Positions 40,049 through 48,416 are shown, counted from the first letter of the stretch. The stretch is DNA of 64,000 bases from CAVYWD01 sp963772225 (GCA_963772225.1 CAVYWD010000002.1:372001-436000), one strand, 5' to 3'. The notes: generated from the letters alone by a model not told the origin. Numbers and translations are program-made.

Positions 40049-40354
40049 ATGACCAAGGCCGATATCATCGAAAGTGTCTACGAGAAGGTGGGCTTTTCCA
40101 AGAAGGACAGCGCCGAGATCGTCGAGATGGTGTTCGACACCATCAAGGAGACGCTCGAGCGGGGCGAGAAGATCAAAATCTCCGGCTTCGGCAACTTCAT
40201 CGTGAGGGACAAGAACTCGCGAGTTGGGCGCAACCCGCAGACGGGCAAGGAGATCGAGATCTGCGCCCGCCGGGTGCTCACCTTCCGGCCGAGCCAGGTT
40301 CTCAAGAACGCTCTCAACGGCATCGCCGGCGGCTCGCCCGACGCGCCGGATTAG
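40049..40354 (+). CDS. ihfA: integration host factor alpha subunit (HU/IHF family)
   Basis: This 101-residue DNA-bending protein has TKADIIESVYEKVGFSKKDS, IKISGFGNFIVRDKNSRVGRN and the arm region NPQTGKEIEICARRVLTF, which fits IHF alpha. It often follows pheT in bacteria. IHF is a common host partner for phage integrases; the element integrated just downstream may use it, which is an inference. Confidence 0.92.
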   Translation: MTKADIIESVYEKVGFSKKDSAEIVEMVFDTIKETLERGEKIKISGFGNFIVRDKNSRVGRNPQTGKEIEICARRVLTFRPSQVLKNALNGIAGGSPDAPD

Positions 40355-40378
40355 AGGCGAGGAGGTCCGGGAATCTCC

Positions 40379-40407
40379 TTGACTTCCCGGGCCAGGGCCG
40401 GCATAAA
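40379..40407 (+). promoter_or_regulatory. promoter of tRNA-Pro
   Basis: TTGACT (40379-40384), 17 bases, CATAAA (40402-40407), 23 bases before the tRNA. It overlaps a hairpin just after ihfA. Confidence 0.6.
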
Positions 40408-40430
40408 CCCGCCCGCTGTACCCCAGTTCC

Positions 40431-40509
<79 letters not shown>

Positions 40510-40510
40510 A

Positions 40511-40548
40511 AAAACGGGAGGTTAGCCTAGCGGCTGGCCTCCCGTTTT
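40511..40548. terminator. bidirectional terminator beside attL
   Basis: A perfect 11-bp stem AAAACGGGAGG / CCTCCCGTTTT (40511-40521, 40538-40548). It has T runs in both directions, so it can end tRNA-Pro (plus) and the element's left operon (minus). It lies inside the element, which therefore replaces the native tRNA terminator. Confidence 0.85.
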
Positions 40549-40555
40549 GCTTTCC

Positions 40556-40607
40556 GGGGTGCGTTTTGGGGTGCGTTTTCGGGCTTCGCGTCCGGGGTGC
40601 GCACCCC
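40556..40607 (+). repeat. left GGGGTGC repeats, possible integrase arm sites
   Basis: GGGGTGC occurs at 40556, 40568 and 40594. The last joins its own reverse complement to form GGGGTGCGCACCCC (40594-40607). The same heptamer is in the att core (40465) and six times at the right end. Use by the integrase is an inference. Confidence 0.55.
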
Positions 40608-40613
40608 GCCGAG

Positions 40614-40706
40614 TCACCCCCGAACGAGCAGGTAGCGCGCCCACGCGAGCAAGGCGAAGCCGATGAACCAGTCGCGCCGCGGGTCGAGCCCGAAGGCGCC
40701 GGTCAT
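40614..40706 (-). CDS. 30-residue membrane microprotein
   Basis: This tiny gene (MTGAFGLDPRRDWFIGFALL ...) encodes 30 residues with one hydrophobic helix (WFIGFALLAWARYLLV). Its ATG overlaps the stop of the zinc-ribbon gene by ATGA, so it is translationally coupled and probably real. It is last in the element's left operon and is followed by the bidirectional terminator. The function is unknown; a holin-like or helper-interference role is speculation. Confidence 0.6.
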   Translation of the reverse strand: MTGAFGLDPRRDWFIGFALLAWARYLLVRG

Positions 40707-41029
40707 GGCTTGCCCCCGACCGCCGAGGCGACGAGCTCCTCGGCCATCTTCAGGTGCCCGCGAACCTCACGAAGGACAGCCTCGAGCTTCGCCACGCGCT
40801 CGTTGCAGGTCGCCAGCGCGGCGAGCTCGGCGGGGATGGTCGGCTGCCTCGCCAGCGGTGGAAACTCGACCTGCTGGCGGCCAATGGGCGCCGGCGCGTC
40901 GGGCGGGAAGCGGTCCGAAGCGGCCTCTTCGCACGACGCCTTCCCACAGACCACGCGCCCGGAGTGCGTTACGCGCCGGTCGCGGTGAGCCATGGCGTCG
41001 CCACACACAGGGCAGCGGTCGCCGCTCAT
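40703..41029 (-). CDS. small zinc-ribbon protein
   Basis: This 108-residue protein begins MSGDRCPVCGDAMAHRDRR, with a second Cys pair (VVCGKASCEE), forming a likely zinc ribbon. The C-terminal half is helical (ELAALATCNERVAKLEAVLR). ATGA overlaps join it to both neighbours. The function is unknown; similar small proteins occur in phages and islands. Confidence 0.65.
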   Translation of the reverse strand: MSGDRCPVCGDAMAHRDRRVTHSGRVVCGKASCEEAASDRFPPDAPAPIGRQQVEFPPLARQPTIPAELAALATCNERVAKLEAVLREVRGHLKMAEELVASAVGGKP

Positions 41030-41262
41030 GACTCCCCCCGGGCGATCGCCAGGTGCTTCAGGAGCAGGTTGCGCGCCCCGTGGAACTTGCCGGAGCGCCG
41101 GAGGGCGTCTTCCACCTCGGGGAGCGAGAGGAGCAACCCGAGGGCGCGAACTACTTCGACGTAGGCCGCGGGAAGCGCCAGGGGCCGCGCCGCGGGCGGG
41201 GCGATGAAGGCGGGCTCGCCAAGGGTGTCAGTTGGACTGGTACCCTTCTCGCCGGCGCTCAT
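41026..41262 (-). CDS. hypothetical small protein
   Basis: This 78-residue protein has helical sequence in its second half (AAYVEVVRALGLLLSLPEVE, then RSGKFHGARNLLLKHLA). It is coupled by ATGA overlaps to the genes on both sides. It is not recognised. Codon use matches the element. Confidence 0.55.
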   Translation of the reverse strand: MSAGEKGTSPTDTLGEPAFIAPPAARPLALPAAYVEVVRALGLLLSLPEVEDALRRSGKFHGARNLLLKHLAIARGES

Positions 41263-41660
41263 CGGCCACCGCCCTTCACCAGCTCGCGGGCAAAGCGCAG
41301 CTCGGAGGAGGCCAAGGTCCCCTCGCGGATCGCCTCGCTCAGCGGGTCGTCGTCGATCTCCGGCGCTCCGGCGGCGAGCGCCAGGCCGTCCACCGCGTCG
41401 AACTTGCGCAGCGTCACGGGCAGGCCCGAGGCGAAGCTCTCGAGCGACTCGTTGGCGTGCGCGAGCTGGAGCTCCAGTTCAAGGACGGTCGCCCGCGCGG
41501 CGGTGATCGCTCTCTCGAGGTCCGAGACTCGGCGCTCCAACATGCCGGCCGGGCCCGACATGTCGAACACGGCCGCGAGGGCGATCGCCCGGCGGTAGCG
41601 CAGGTCCTGCTGAAGGTCGGCGGCGCGGACCTTGGCGGGCTTCTTCGGCTTCGCGGTCAT
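41259..41660 (-). CDS. coiled-coil protein
   Basis: This 133-residue protein is mostly helical with a heptad-like region (LERRVSDLERAITAARATVL, ELELQLAHANESLES). The N-terminus is Lys-rich. The ATG at 41660 overlaps the stop of the 49-residue gene upstream. The function is unknown. Confidence 0.6.
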   Translation of the reverse strand: MTAKPKKPAKVRAADLQQDLRYRRAIALAAVFDMSGPAGMLERRVSDLERAITAARATVLELELQLAHANESLESFASGLPVTLRKFDAVDGLALAAGAPEIDDDPLSEAIREGTLASSELRFARELVKGGGR

Positions 41661-41806
41661 CGCGCACCCCCGAGGGCGGCGAGGGCTTGGGAGGCGGCGG
41701 CGATCTCTCGGTTGAGGCGGCGGAGCCGGGGCGAGTCCTCGAGCTTGAAGCGGAGGAGGTCTTCGAGGTTGACGGTGGGGGACGACGGACGGATCTTCTG
41801 CGGCAT
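41657..41806 (-). CDS. 49-residue basic helical protein
   Basis: This short gene (MPQKIRPSSPTVNLEDLLRF ...) has a strong AAGGAG site (41814-41819) 7 bases before its ATG and ends in an ATGA overlap with the next gene. It is first in the five-gene left operon. The product is amphipathic and rich in Arg and Leu (DSPRLRRLNREIAAASQAL). The function is unknown. Confidence 0.65.
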   Translation of the reverse strand: MPQKIRPSSPTVNLEDLLRFKLEDSPRLRRLNREIAAASQALAALGGAR

Positions 41807-41922
41807 GGTCGTGCTCCTTGCTCAGAAAGGGGCGCGGTCTAGAGGGCCGTCGGTGCGTCAACACCGGCGGCTCTCGCTTTTGCTGGGCTCGCGTGTCGCG
41901 CCTTCCGCGCGGGCCCGGGGGT

Positions 41923-42114
41923 CTACTTGCGGCGGGCCGCGGTCGCCTCGAGGCGCGGCAGTCCCTCGGTGATGATCATCCTCACCACGTCGCTGCGCCC
42001 CAGTGTCAGCCCCGGCTGACTCAGGCGCTTCGCGAGCGTGTCGAGGCGCTCCAAGAACTCGGGCTCAAGCCTCACGACAAGCTGTCCCGTCTTCCCGGTG
42101 CTCTTCGGCGACAT
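41923..42114 (-). CDS. ribbon-helix-helix regulator
   Basis: This 63-residue protein has a CopG/Arc-like ribbon-helix-helix fold: QLVVRLEPEFLERLDTLAKR (strand and first helix) and GRSDVVRMIITEGL (second helix). AGGGAG precedes the ATG at 42114. A promoter and palindromic sites just upstream suggest self-repression. It is likely the regulator of the element's left part or of its switch. Confidence 0.8.
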   Translation of the reverse strand: MSPKSTGKTGQLVVRLEPEFLERLDTLAKRLSQPGLTLGRSDVVRMIITEGLPRLEATAARRK

Positions 42115-42135
42115 GCGGCGCTCCCTTGGTTCGTT

Positions 42136-42188
42136 GCATTGCAATGCGAACACAATGCACTGTAAGGCAACTCCGTAGCCCCTGTCAA
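42136..42188 (-). promoter_or_regulatory. promoter and operator of the RHH gene
   Basis: On the minus strand, TTGACA (42188-42183), 18 bases, TACAGT (42164-42159). Just downstream is a perfect palindrome GCATTGCAATGC (42136-42147) and a further half-like copy CAATGCA (42153-42159) touching the -10. The arrangement fits an RHH repressor binding over its own promoter. Confidence 0.65.
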
Positions 42189-42191
42189 CCC

Positions 42192-42566
42192 CCGCGCAAC
42201 CGGGCGCGCGCGTGCGAGCTGGCCGGCATCGAGCCATGGACCGACGAATGGGCCGGCCCGGGCTCGCCGGTGGAATTCGTCCTCTCTCAGAACCTGCACC
42301 GGCGGCACCTCACCCCGTCGCAGGTCGCCATGGTCGCCGCGGGCTGCAAGGCCTTGTTCGATGCCGAGGCGCGGGCGCGGCAGGGGGCTCGAACGGACCT
42401 CGGCTCAAATTCAGGCCGAGGTGACATGGGCCGTTCTGCGGAGAAGGCGGCGGACCTGTGCGGGGTCTCGCGGAGCTCCGTGGAGTCAGCCTCGAAGGTG
42501 CTCGCGAAGGGCGTGCCCGCGCTCCAAGCCGCGGTGAGGGCCGGAGAGGTGGCCGAGCGCTACGCC
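42192..42566 (+). pseudogene. ParB-like remnant, both ends missing
   Basis: The only plus-strand gene trace in the element. It reads RNRARACELAGIEPWTDEWA, VEFVLSQNLHRRHLTPSQVA, then an HTH (KAADLCGVSRSSVESASKVL). This is the end of a ParB/Srx nuclease fold plus its HTH. The N-terminal half with the conserved catalytic box is absent: the match begins at the RHH promoter. Similarity stops after about residue 120, where the convergent Cys-rich gene begins. It is probably a remnant of an exchanged module. Confidence 0.6.
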
Positions 42567-42913
42567 CCCGCCGCCTCTTCCGCGGGCTCCGCGTCGCACG
42601 TGGGCACCTCATCGAGCAGTCCCTCCTGCCGCAGGCGCCGCGCGGCGAGGAGCTGGCGCCAGCGCAAGGTCCGCCGGTCGAAGCGACCGCCGGGGCCCTG
42701 GCCGCGCCACTCAACGGAGCCGTGCTCCCGGGCCACCTCGGCGCCCTGGGGGCAGCCGTCACACGAGGGGAACTCGGTGCCCTGGCCGCGGGAGGTCTGT
42801 TGCGTTCGCTGCCGCTCGCAGGCGCTCTGGCGCAGCAAGCAGGTTCGGACGGGAACGACGGGGGCGTGAAGCTTCGAGCAAGCGATCGTCGGGTTCACAG
42901 CGCCGGGTTGCAC
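42560..42913 (-). CDS. Cys-rich small phage-type protein
   Basis: This 117-residue protein has five or more Cys, including CSKLHAPVVPVRTC and CDGC, which suggests a zinc finger. The C-terminal part is basic and helical (DRRTLRWRQLLAARRLRQEG, LLDEVPT). Similar small proteins occur in prophages beside late genes. The start may be the GTG at 42913 or one at 42898. The function is not known. Confidence 0.6.
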   Translation of the reverse strand: MQPGAVNPTIACSKLHAPVVPVRTCLLRQSACERQRTQQTSRGQGTEFPSCDGCPQGAEVAREHGSVEWRGQGPGGRFDRRTLRWRQLLAARRLRQEGLLDEVPTCDAEPAEEAAGA

Positions 42914-42929
42914 CGGAGGCCGGCGCTGG

Positions 42930-44060
42930 CTACTTCACGCCGCCGCGCAGCTCGGCCCACGCGCCGTCATGCGGGACCTGAGGCTCGGGCGTGAATGCAT
43001 CCCGTCGCTTTAATGAAAGCTCGGTGGTCGTGCCGCCGCTCGAGTCGAGGGTGTACGTGGCCTGCGAAATGAGCACGTCGCCATCCACTCCGAGCATCGG
43101 CGAGCGCAGGTGCACGAGCGCGTTGACGGGCCAGAGGGCGCCGTCCCCGGCCGGCCCCTGCGTCCAGCCCTGGACGCGCACGGTGGCCACGGTGCCGCGG
43201 GCGGCCCGCACGATGGCTTCCCACTCGGCGCGCCGCTTCGCGAGCTCGGGCGTCATTGCGCTTTCCGCGTGAACGATGAGCAGCCGCTCTGCGCGCTGAA
43301 CGTTCGGGTCCTTCGCCGAACCGCGGACCGAGGCCGTGGCGTCGCCGCAGAAGTCATCGGTTCCAGGATGCTGGGCGATGACCTCGTAGTCCCGGTAAAG
43401 CCCGGTCGCGTCGGACTCCGTAGACGCGCTCAGGATGTTCTTGCCCTCGACGAGCTCCGTCTTGCACCGGCTCGTCCCTGTGGAGGTGAGCAGGATCCCG
43501 CCCTGGCCGTCCGACACCGACAGGATTCCGGCCGCGCGACAGGCGCGCTCGAGCGCGTTCCATGCCGACTCCCCAGCGTCGATCGTGAACCTGCCGGGAA
43601 CCACGGGCGAGAGCGGCGCTTGAATCTCCACCCGAACGCCGAACGGCTCCGCCAGGCGCCGGGCGAAGTCGAGCAGCTTCACGCCCCAGAATTCCCCAGG
43701 GCGCGCGCTGCAGTCGACCAGCGAGGCCGCGGCGTCGCGCCCAGCGAGGCCAATCGAGTGCTCGTCCTTCGAGTAGCTCACAGAGCGCCGATCGACATAT
43801 CCGGTGAGCACGACCTCATCGCCGAGGAGCACCTGGCAACGGTCCTCCGGCATGACCCCGTACCAGGCCTTCCGGTCGGCATTGGGGCGGTCGGTCGCCG
43901 CGAAATCGAAGGAGCCCGAAAGCGCCTCGATGGTGCGCGTCACGCGGACGGCCTTCCACCCCCGGAAGTCGACCCCGTTTACGCGCAGGCGCGCTCGGCG
44001 CGAGTCCTGGACCTTCTTGGCGATGCTGCTCACTCCAGCGAGCCGCGGCATTGCTTGCAC
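42930..44060 (-). CDS. baseplate hub protein, Mu gp44 / gpP-like
   Basis: This 376-residue protein matches the Mu gp44 (gpP, late control D-like) hub family: RLRVNGVDFRGWKAVRVTRT, VVLTGYVDRRSVSYSKDEHS, GLAGRDAAASLVDCSARPGE, and near the end LSLKRRDAFTPEP. In contractile-tail phages this ring joins tail tube and spike. Here no other tail gene is present, which is odd. It may be a relic of a prophage, or a part used to redirect a helper tail. The start may be the ATG at 44051. The 142-base gap to the capsid gene shows no convincing gene. Confidence 0.8.
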   Translation of the reverse strand: MQAMPRLAGVSSIAKKVQDSRRARLRVNGVDFRGWKAVRVTRTIEALSGSFDFAATDRPNADRKAWYGVMPEDRCQVLLGDEVVLTGYVDRRSVSYSKDEHSIGLAGRDAAASLVDCSARPGEFWGVKLLDFARRLAEPFGVRVEIQAPLSPVVPGRFTIDAGESAWNALERACRAAGILSVSDGQGGILLTSTGTSRCKTELVEGKNILSASTESDATGLYRDYEVIAQHPGTDDFCGDATASVRGSAKDPNVQRAERLLIVHAESAMTPELAKRRAEWEAIVRAARGTVATVRVQGWTQGPAGDGALWPVNALVHLRSPMLGVDGDVLISQATYTLDSSGGTTTELSLKRRDAFTPEPQVPHDGAWAELRGGVK

Positions 44061-44202
44061 CTCAGAGTGCGCCCTCCCGCTCCGGGAAAGGGACGGAGCG
44101 GGTAACGTCGGGGCGCGCGGCGATGGGGGGACCGAGAGAGTTGCGGACTGCCACCCTGGAAGGCGAAGAGGTGGCTCTTTGGCCCGTCCGCGGGGCCGCG
44201 TA

Positions 44203-46174
44203 TTACGCGCCAGCGTTCGTGCAGGCGCCTCTGTGGTCGAGCGGGCCCGTACCGAAGTCGAGGCGAACCTTGAATTCCATCCCGTCGATTTCGAACCCGA
44301 GCCGGGTCTCCATCAGCGGCGCTTCCTGACCCTCTAGGAATGCGACGCCGAGGCAAGGCGCGATCTGCGGATCCGCGAAGATGTAGCGCCGGGTGCCGGA
44401 GAGATAGGGCACATCGACGATGTCCTTGAACAGCTGGAAGGCAACATTCGGCCGGTTGACCGCCTTGCTGCCGCTCGCCAAGTTGTCGGGGTCGTACTCG
44501 GACCGGTTGATCACCGCGGCCTGGCCGCCGAGGCCCATGGGCACCACGAGCACGGCGGGGCGCAGGCCGAGCACGCGCTGTCCGGACGGATCCTTCTGGA
44601 TGCCCATGGCGACGCGGTCCAGGTCGAACGCAGCGGCACTCATCGCGGCGGAGGTGGTGATGTTGCCGTGCGAGGCGTCGAACATCGCCGTGGAGTCGTA
44701 AGGCATCGTCGGGCCGAGGCCGCTGTTCAACAGGAGCTGGTTGTAGACGGCCACCTCGACCGAGTACGCGGCCATGTCTCCGACGCGCGCGCCGAGGTCG
44801 GTGAAGGCCCCCATATCGTCGTTCACCATCGCCTTGCGACTGAGGGCGACCCGGTTCGCGTAGGTGCCCACCGTGAGGCTGACCTTTTCCGCGTCCGGAA
44901 CGCCCTTGAGCGGAATTTCTTGAAGCTCATTCACCGCGTCAAGCGTGCCGAACAAGCCGTTGCGGTAGAAGTTCTGCGGGCGGAAATCCGAAGCCGGCTT
45001 CACCGCGCAGAACCTGCGCCAGGTGGACTCGAAGAGCACGTACCTGGCCAACACCGTCTTGTGCATCACGTTTTCGAGCGCCACCGGAAACGCGCTCGCG
45101 CTCGCGAACGCAGTGCCACGGGTAGCGTAGACGTCGCCGGCGGCGCGGCTCTCGAGCGCGCGCTGTCCGCGCTCGAGTGCAACTCTGAAGAGCTTCTCAT
45201 CGGTGAGACGGCGACCGTCGATGCCATCTCGCTCCAAGGAGCGGCTCGCGTAGGCGCGGAGCGGCGAGCGCGGGTCAATGTTCTGATGAGGTTCGACGGC
45301 GCGCTCGAACTGCCTTCGAATCTCAAGCGGGTACTCATGGGGGCGCGCGGCGATCTTCGCGCGGGCCTGCTCGTATACGCGATCGACGCCCGCGTGGACC
45401 AGGAGAGAATCCAACTCGGCCGCGCGCTCGCGCTCGGCGCCGGAGGAATCCCACTTCGAAGTCCGCTCCGCCGATGCCCGAGATTCCGAGCGCGTCGCTC
45501 CGGTCTGCCAGCGTGTTCAGCATCGCCTCGCGCGCCGCCTCGAGGGTGGCGCCGCTGCCGGCCAGCTGGGCCGCCATCTCGGGCAGCTTGCAGCGCGCGC
45601 CGAGCTTGGTGATCTCGGCCACTCGCATGCGCTCGGCAGAAACGGCGGGGACGATTTCGACGGTGTTCTCGGCCACTTTCTTACTCCTTCCAATGCCTAC
45701 CGAAATGTCGGCAGGCACGGCAACAATGCTGCATTCATGGGGCGTCCAGCGCGTCGCGACAATGCGGCGGCGGGGCGGCTCCTCGTCATTCGAATTTGCC
45801 GAGCGGCTTTCCTCTGCCGCGTCAATCGAATAGCCGACGCTTAAATTGCGAACAATCCCCGAGTCGATATCCGCGGCGAGCTCGCCCGCTCGCGCCGAAG
45901 CGCCGAGCCGAAGAATCCCGCGAAGCTTCCCGTCGTCGAGGCGCAGGCCGTCGATGAGCCCCACGTTCACCCGGGAGCTGTCGTGCCCCTCGATGACCGG
46001 CAACGGCGCCCGGCTCAGGTCGACGGCCTTCGTGTCGTGCGAGAGTACCTCGTCGTAGGCGCCGGCGCGATCGCGCCTCGGGACGGGCGTCTCGCTCGAG
46101 AGGGTGCAAGGCCAGGTGCGGGCGTCGCCGTCGCGCTTCGAAAGATCGATTTCAATTGAACGTTGCAGGCCCAT
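44203..46174 (-). CDS. prohead protease - major capsid fusion (frame break near 45456)
   Basis: The N-terminal 150 residues are an HK97-type prohead protease (LPVIEGHDSSRVNVG with the catalytic His, IVRNLSVGYSIDAAEE with Ser). The C-terminal 400 are a Mu gpT-like capsid protein (FASASAFPVALENVMHKTVL, YDSTAMFDASHGNITTSAA, EYDPDNLASGSKAVNRPN). The protease frame reads GIGGADF and then shifts +1 to KWDSSGAERERAAELDSLLV, which leads straight into the capsid. Fused protease-capsid proteins are a known type. The ORFs overlap by 80 bases, so two separate genes would be unusual. A start at ATG 46174 follows AAGGA. Confidence 0.82.
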
Positions 46175-46499
46175 GTTCCTTGGTCGCACCCCTGCGCGGA
46201 GAAAGCGAATCCATCACTGTGCGCGCGGTGCGCCTGCCGTGCTCCTTGGCCGCGGCGACAATCCGCTCGTTGCTTATCGATGCGTCGCTGAGGCACACCA
46301 GCGCAGCGGCGCAGAATTCTCGGACGTCGAACAGGCGCATCATCGCCCGGTGCTGTCGCTGGCTCGGGTGGCGTTCGGCAAGCGCCTCTTCCATGCCCTT
46401 GAGCGCGTGTCCGGCGAGCACAGCCAGCGCCCCTTGAATCTCCGGCGATAGCTCCAGCCCGATCAGCTCGGCGGAAAACTCGGCGAGCAGGTCAGCCAT
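46152..46499 (-). CDS. hypothetical protein between terminase and protease genes
   Basis: This 115-residue, mostly helical protein (LLAEFSAELIGLELSPEIQG, GHALKGMEEALAERHP) starts 8 bases inside the terminase gene and runs into the protease gene start. Its position suggests a role in DNA packaging or head assembly, but no family was recognised. Confidence 0.6.
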   Translation of the reverse strand: MADLLAEFSAELIGLELSPEIQGALAVLAGHALKGMEEALAERHPSQRQHRAMMRLFDVREFCAAALVCLSDASISNERIVAAAKEHGRRTARTVMDSLSPRRGATKEHGPATFN

Positions 46500-46983
46500 T
46501 GTCGGACTCCGAGCCGTAGATGCGCTCGTTACTCGGGTTCGCGAGTTCTTCCAGCGCCTCGCGGATGAGCGCATCGAGTAGCGCCAAGTCGCTGACCGCC
46601 AGGTGCGGGAGTTGTTGCTTGGCGCGCGTCGGGATCGCGAGCAGGTGATCGCGGCAGCGCCGAAAGGTTTCGGCCATGCCGTTCGAGACCTCCGCGGCGA
46701 GGCATAGTTTCCCCTCGCGCTCGAGTAGCTCCAGCTCAGCCAGCGCCGCCATAGCCTTCTCGCGCCGGGCCCGCGCCGCGAGAAGCTCCTCGGCGTCCGT
46801 CCCCTTCACCCGCAGCGACTCGGCCGCCTCGAACTCCAGGCGACCGACCTTCAGGTCGATGCGCCAGTGCCCGTCGACCTTCTTTGCCGAGCGAGGCATG
46901 AGGCCTCGCCGGATTCGGTTCTGCACCGTCGAGAGGCTGCTCTTCATCGCCGCGGCGAACTCCCGCTCACTCATGTCTGCCAT
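46492..46983 (-). CDS. small terminase-like protein (Nu1/TerS type)
   Basis: This 163-residue protein begins with a winged-helix HTH (MSEREFAAAMKSSLSTVQNR, then GHWRIDLKVG), followed by an Arg/Ala-rich helical region (LLAARARREKAMAALAELEL) and a closing segment typical of Nu1 proteins (CRDHLLAIPTRAKQQLPHL). Small terminases recognise the packaging site on DNA. No large terminase gene was found, so a helper would have to supply the motor. GGAGAAG before ATG 46983 sets the start. Confidence 0.78.
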   Translation of the reverse strand: MADMSEREFAAAMKSSLSTVQNRIRRGLMPRSAKKVDGHWRIDLKVGRLEFEAAESLRVKGTDAEELLAARARREKAMAALAELELLEREGKLCLAAEVSNGMAETFRRCRDHLLAIPTRAKQQLPHLAVSDLALLDALIREALEELANPSNERIYGSESDNG

Positions 46984-47064
46984 GACTTCTCCGATTCGAC
47001 CGACCGACCTGAAATTTCTGAGGGATTTCACTAGTGAAATGCCGCGCCTTTGCGCACCCGCACG

Positions 47065-47352
47065 CTATTTGCATGGGGAGAACCTAAGCCGGTGGGGGGT
47101 GGCGGGGCGCATTGCGTGGGTGCGCTCTCGGCGGGCCGTGGACCGCTCCTCGGCCAGGAGCCGCTCGAGCTCGCGCGCGCGGGCCTCGGCGGCCTGCCAG
47201 CGCCCAAAGAGCGTCGTCGACCACTGGCGCTCCGAGCGCAGGGCCTCGGCGCGGCGCTTGGCCAGGGCGTTTGCTCGGCGGCGGGTCTCGGTCAGGTAGC
47301 GGACCTCGGATTTGAGGTGCTCCACGAGGGCGGATAGATTGTCGGTACTCAT
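47065..47352 (-). CDS. coiled-coil protein after the primase
   Basis: This 95-residue protein is a single basic coiled coil (TDNLSALVEHLKSEVRYLTE, AEARARELERLLAEERSTAR). Its ATG overlaps the primase stop by ATGA. The function is unknown. Confidence 0.6.
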   Translation of the reverse strand: MSTDNLSALVEHLKSEVRYLTETRRRANALAKRRAEALRSERQWSTTLFGRWQAAEARARELERLLAEERSTARRERTHAMRPATPHRLRFSPCK

Positions 47353-48416
47353 ACGGTCACCTCTGGCGGCATCCACCGTCCGAGCCGGACTGCTCGGCCG
47401 GCGAAGCTCTCGACGATCTGCGCCGCGTACCCGTCGCCAGCGCGGTCGCGGTGCGTGGCGATCGTCACCGCAGTCCCGTCCGGCACTTTCGCGGCGAGCT
47501 CGGCCGTCCAGCCGCCGGCAATGAACCCGAGCACAGCCGGGGCGGACTCATCGGCGTCCGAGTAGCGCGTCGCCCACGTGAGCCAGTCGGGCTCGCCCTC
47601 GGCGATCACCAACCCGACCCGGGCGACCTGCGCAGCCGACGGCGAGCCATCGCCGAGCGACAGGCCAGACAACCAGAGTCGGGCGAGCGGGTCGGCGAGG
47701 GTGAGCGCGACGACCTCGTAGCCGGCGGGCGCTACCGACTTCGGCCCGTCGACGGGCCGGACTGCGCGGGCGCGGATCGCGGTGAGGCGCCCAGCGGCGT
47801 CGTACATCGGGATCGCCAGCCGGTAGCCGAGCGCCGTCCAGCTCTCGCCGCGAATCGTCGCCCAGCGCGGCAGCTCGGCGCCGTTGGGGATCGCCAGAGC
47901 GAGGTCGCGGTCCGCGACGTCGCCGGGGTCGATACCTCGCGAGGCGAGCCAGCCCGACACCTCGGGGTCGTCGCCCACCGGCAGGCCGGCGCGCCAGAGG
48001 GCCGCTACCTCGGCCCTGGGCGGCCGCAGCGGCGCGGCCGGAGGCTGAGGCGGGGGCAGCGGCCGGCGCGCGCCAGCGGGGCAGCCAGGGGCATCGGCGA
48101 GGCCGCGCTCAGCGCAGGCGGACCGGACGCGCGCCCACTCGTCGCGGTCGGCGGGGAGGTGGCCGAGCGTGACCAGCGCGGCGAGGTCGATGGCGCTGCC
48201 GGAGGCGTCGCACCGATGGCAGTGCCAACCCTGGCCGTTGCGGGTGAGGCCCACGGGTCCGCGGCGGTCGCCGGAGCCGCGCCGGAGCTCGCCACAGGCT
48301 GGGCAGGGGCTGAGGGAGCCGGGCCGCGGGCGCTCGCGGTACGCGAGCCCGAAGGCCTGTCCGACCTGGGCGGCGCCGTAGGCGTTCGTCGTGGCGATCC
48401 AGCTCGGGGCGCTCAT
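47349..48416 (-). CDS. DNA primase with zinc finger and Toprim-like domain
   Basis: This 355-residue protein has an N-terminal zinc finger (CPAC near residue 38, CHRC near 69), a middle primase-like region (LASRGIDPGDVADRDLALAI, GYRLAIPMYDAAGRLTAIRA), and a C-terminal Toprim-like part (VGLVIAEGEPDWLTW with the conserved Glu, and IATHRDRAGDGYA in place of DxD). It should prime replication of the element. It overlaps the genes on both sides by ATGA and lies next to the RepA ATPase and the iteron array. Confidence 0.82.
   Translation of the reverse strand: MSAPSWIATTNAYGAAQVGQAFGLAYRERPRPGSLSPCPACGELRRGSGDRRGPVGLTRNGQGWHCHRCDASGSAIDLAALVTLGHLPADRDEWARVRSACAERGLADAPGCPAGARRPLPPPQPPAAPLRPPRAEVAALWRAGLPVGDDPEVSGWLASRGIDPGDVADRDLALAIPNGAELPRWATIRGESWTALGYRLAIPMYDAAGRLTAIRARAVRPVDGPKSVAPAGYEVVALTLADPLARLWLSGLSLGDGSPSAAQVARVGLVIAEGEPDWLTWATRYSDADESAPAVLGFIAGGWTAELAAKVPDGTAVTIATHRDRAGDGYAAQIVESFAGRAVRLGRWMPPEVTV

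Noticed and set aside
42458..42994. Plus-strand ORF of 178 residues over the hub end and Cys-rich gene
   Set aside because: It is antisense to a gene with good coding signals and has no family resemblance.
44061..44202. Small gene between the hub and capsid genes
   Set aside because: A GTG-started frame of about 30 residues exists, but it has no clear ribosome binding site or similarity.
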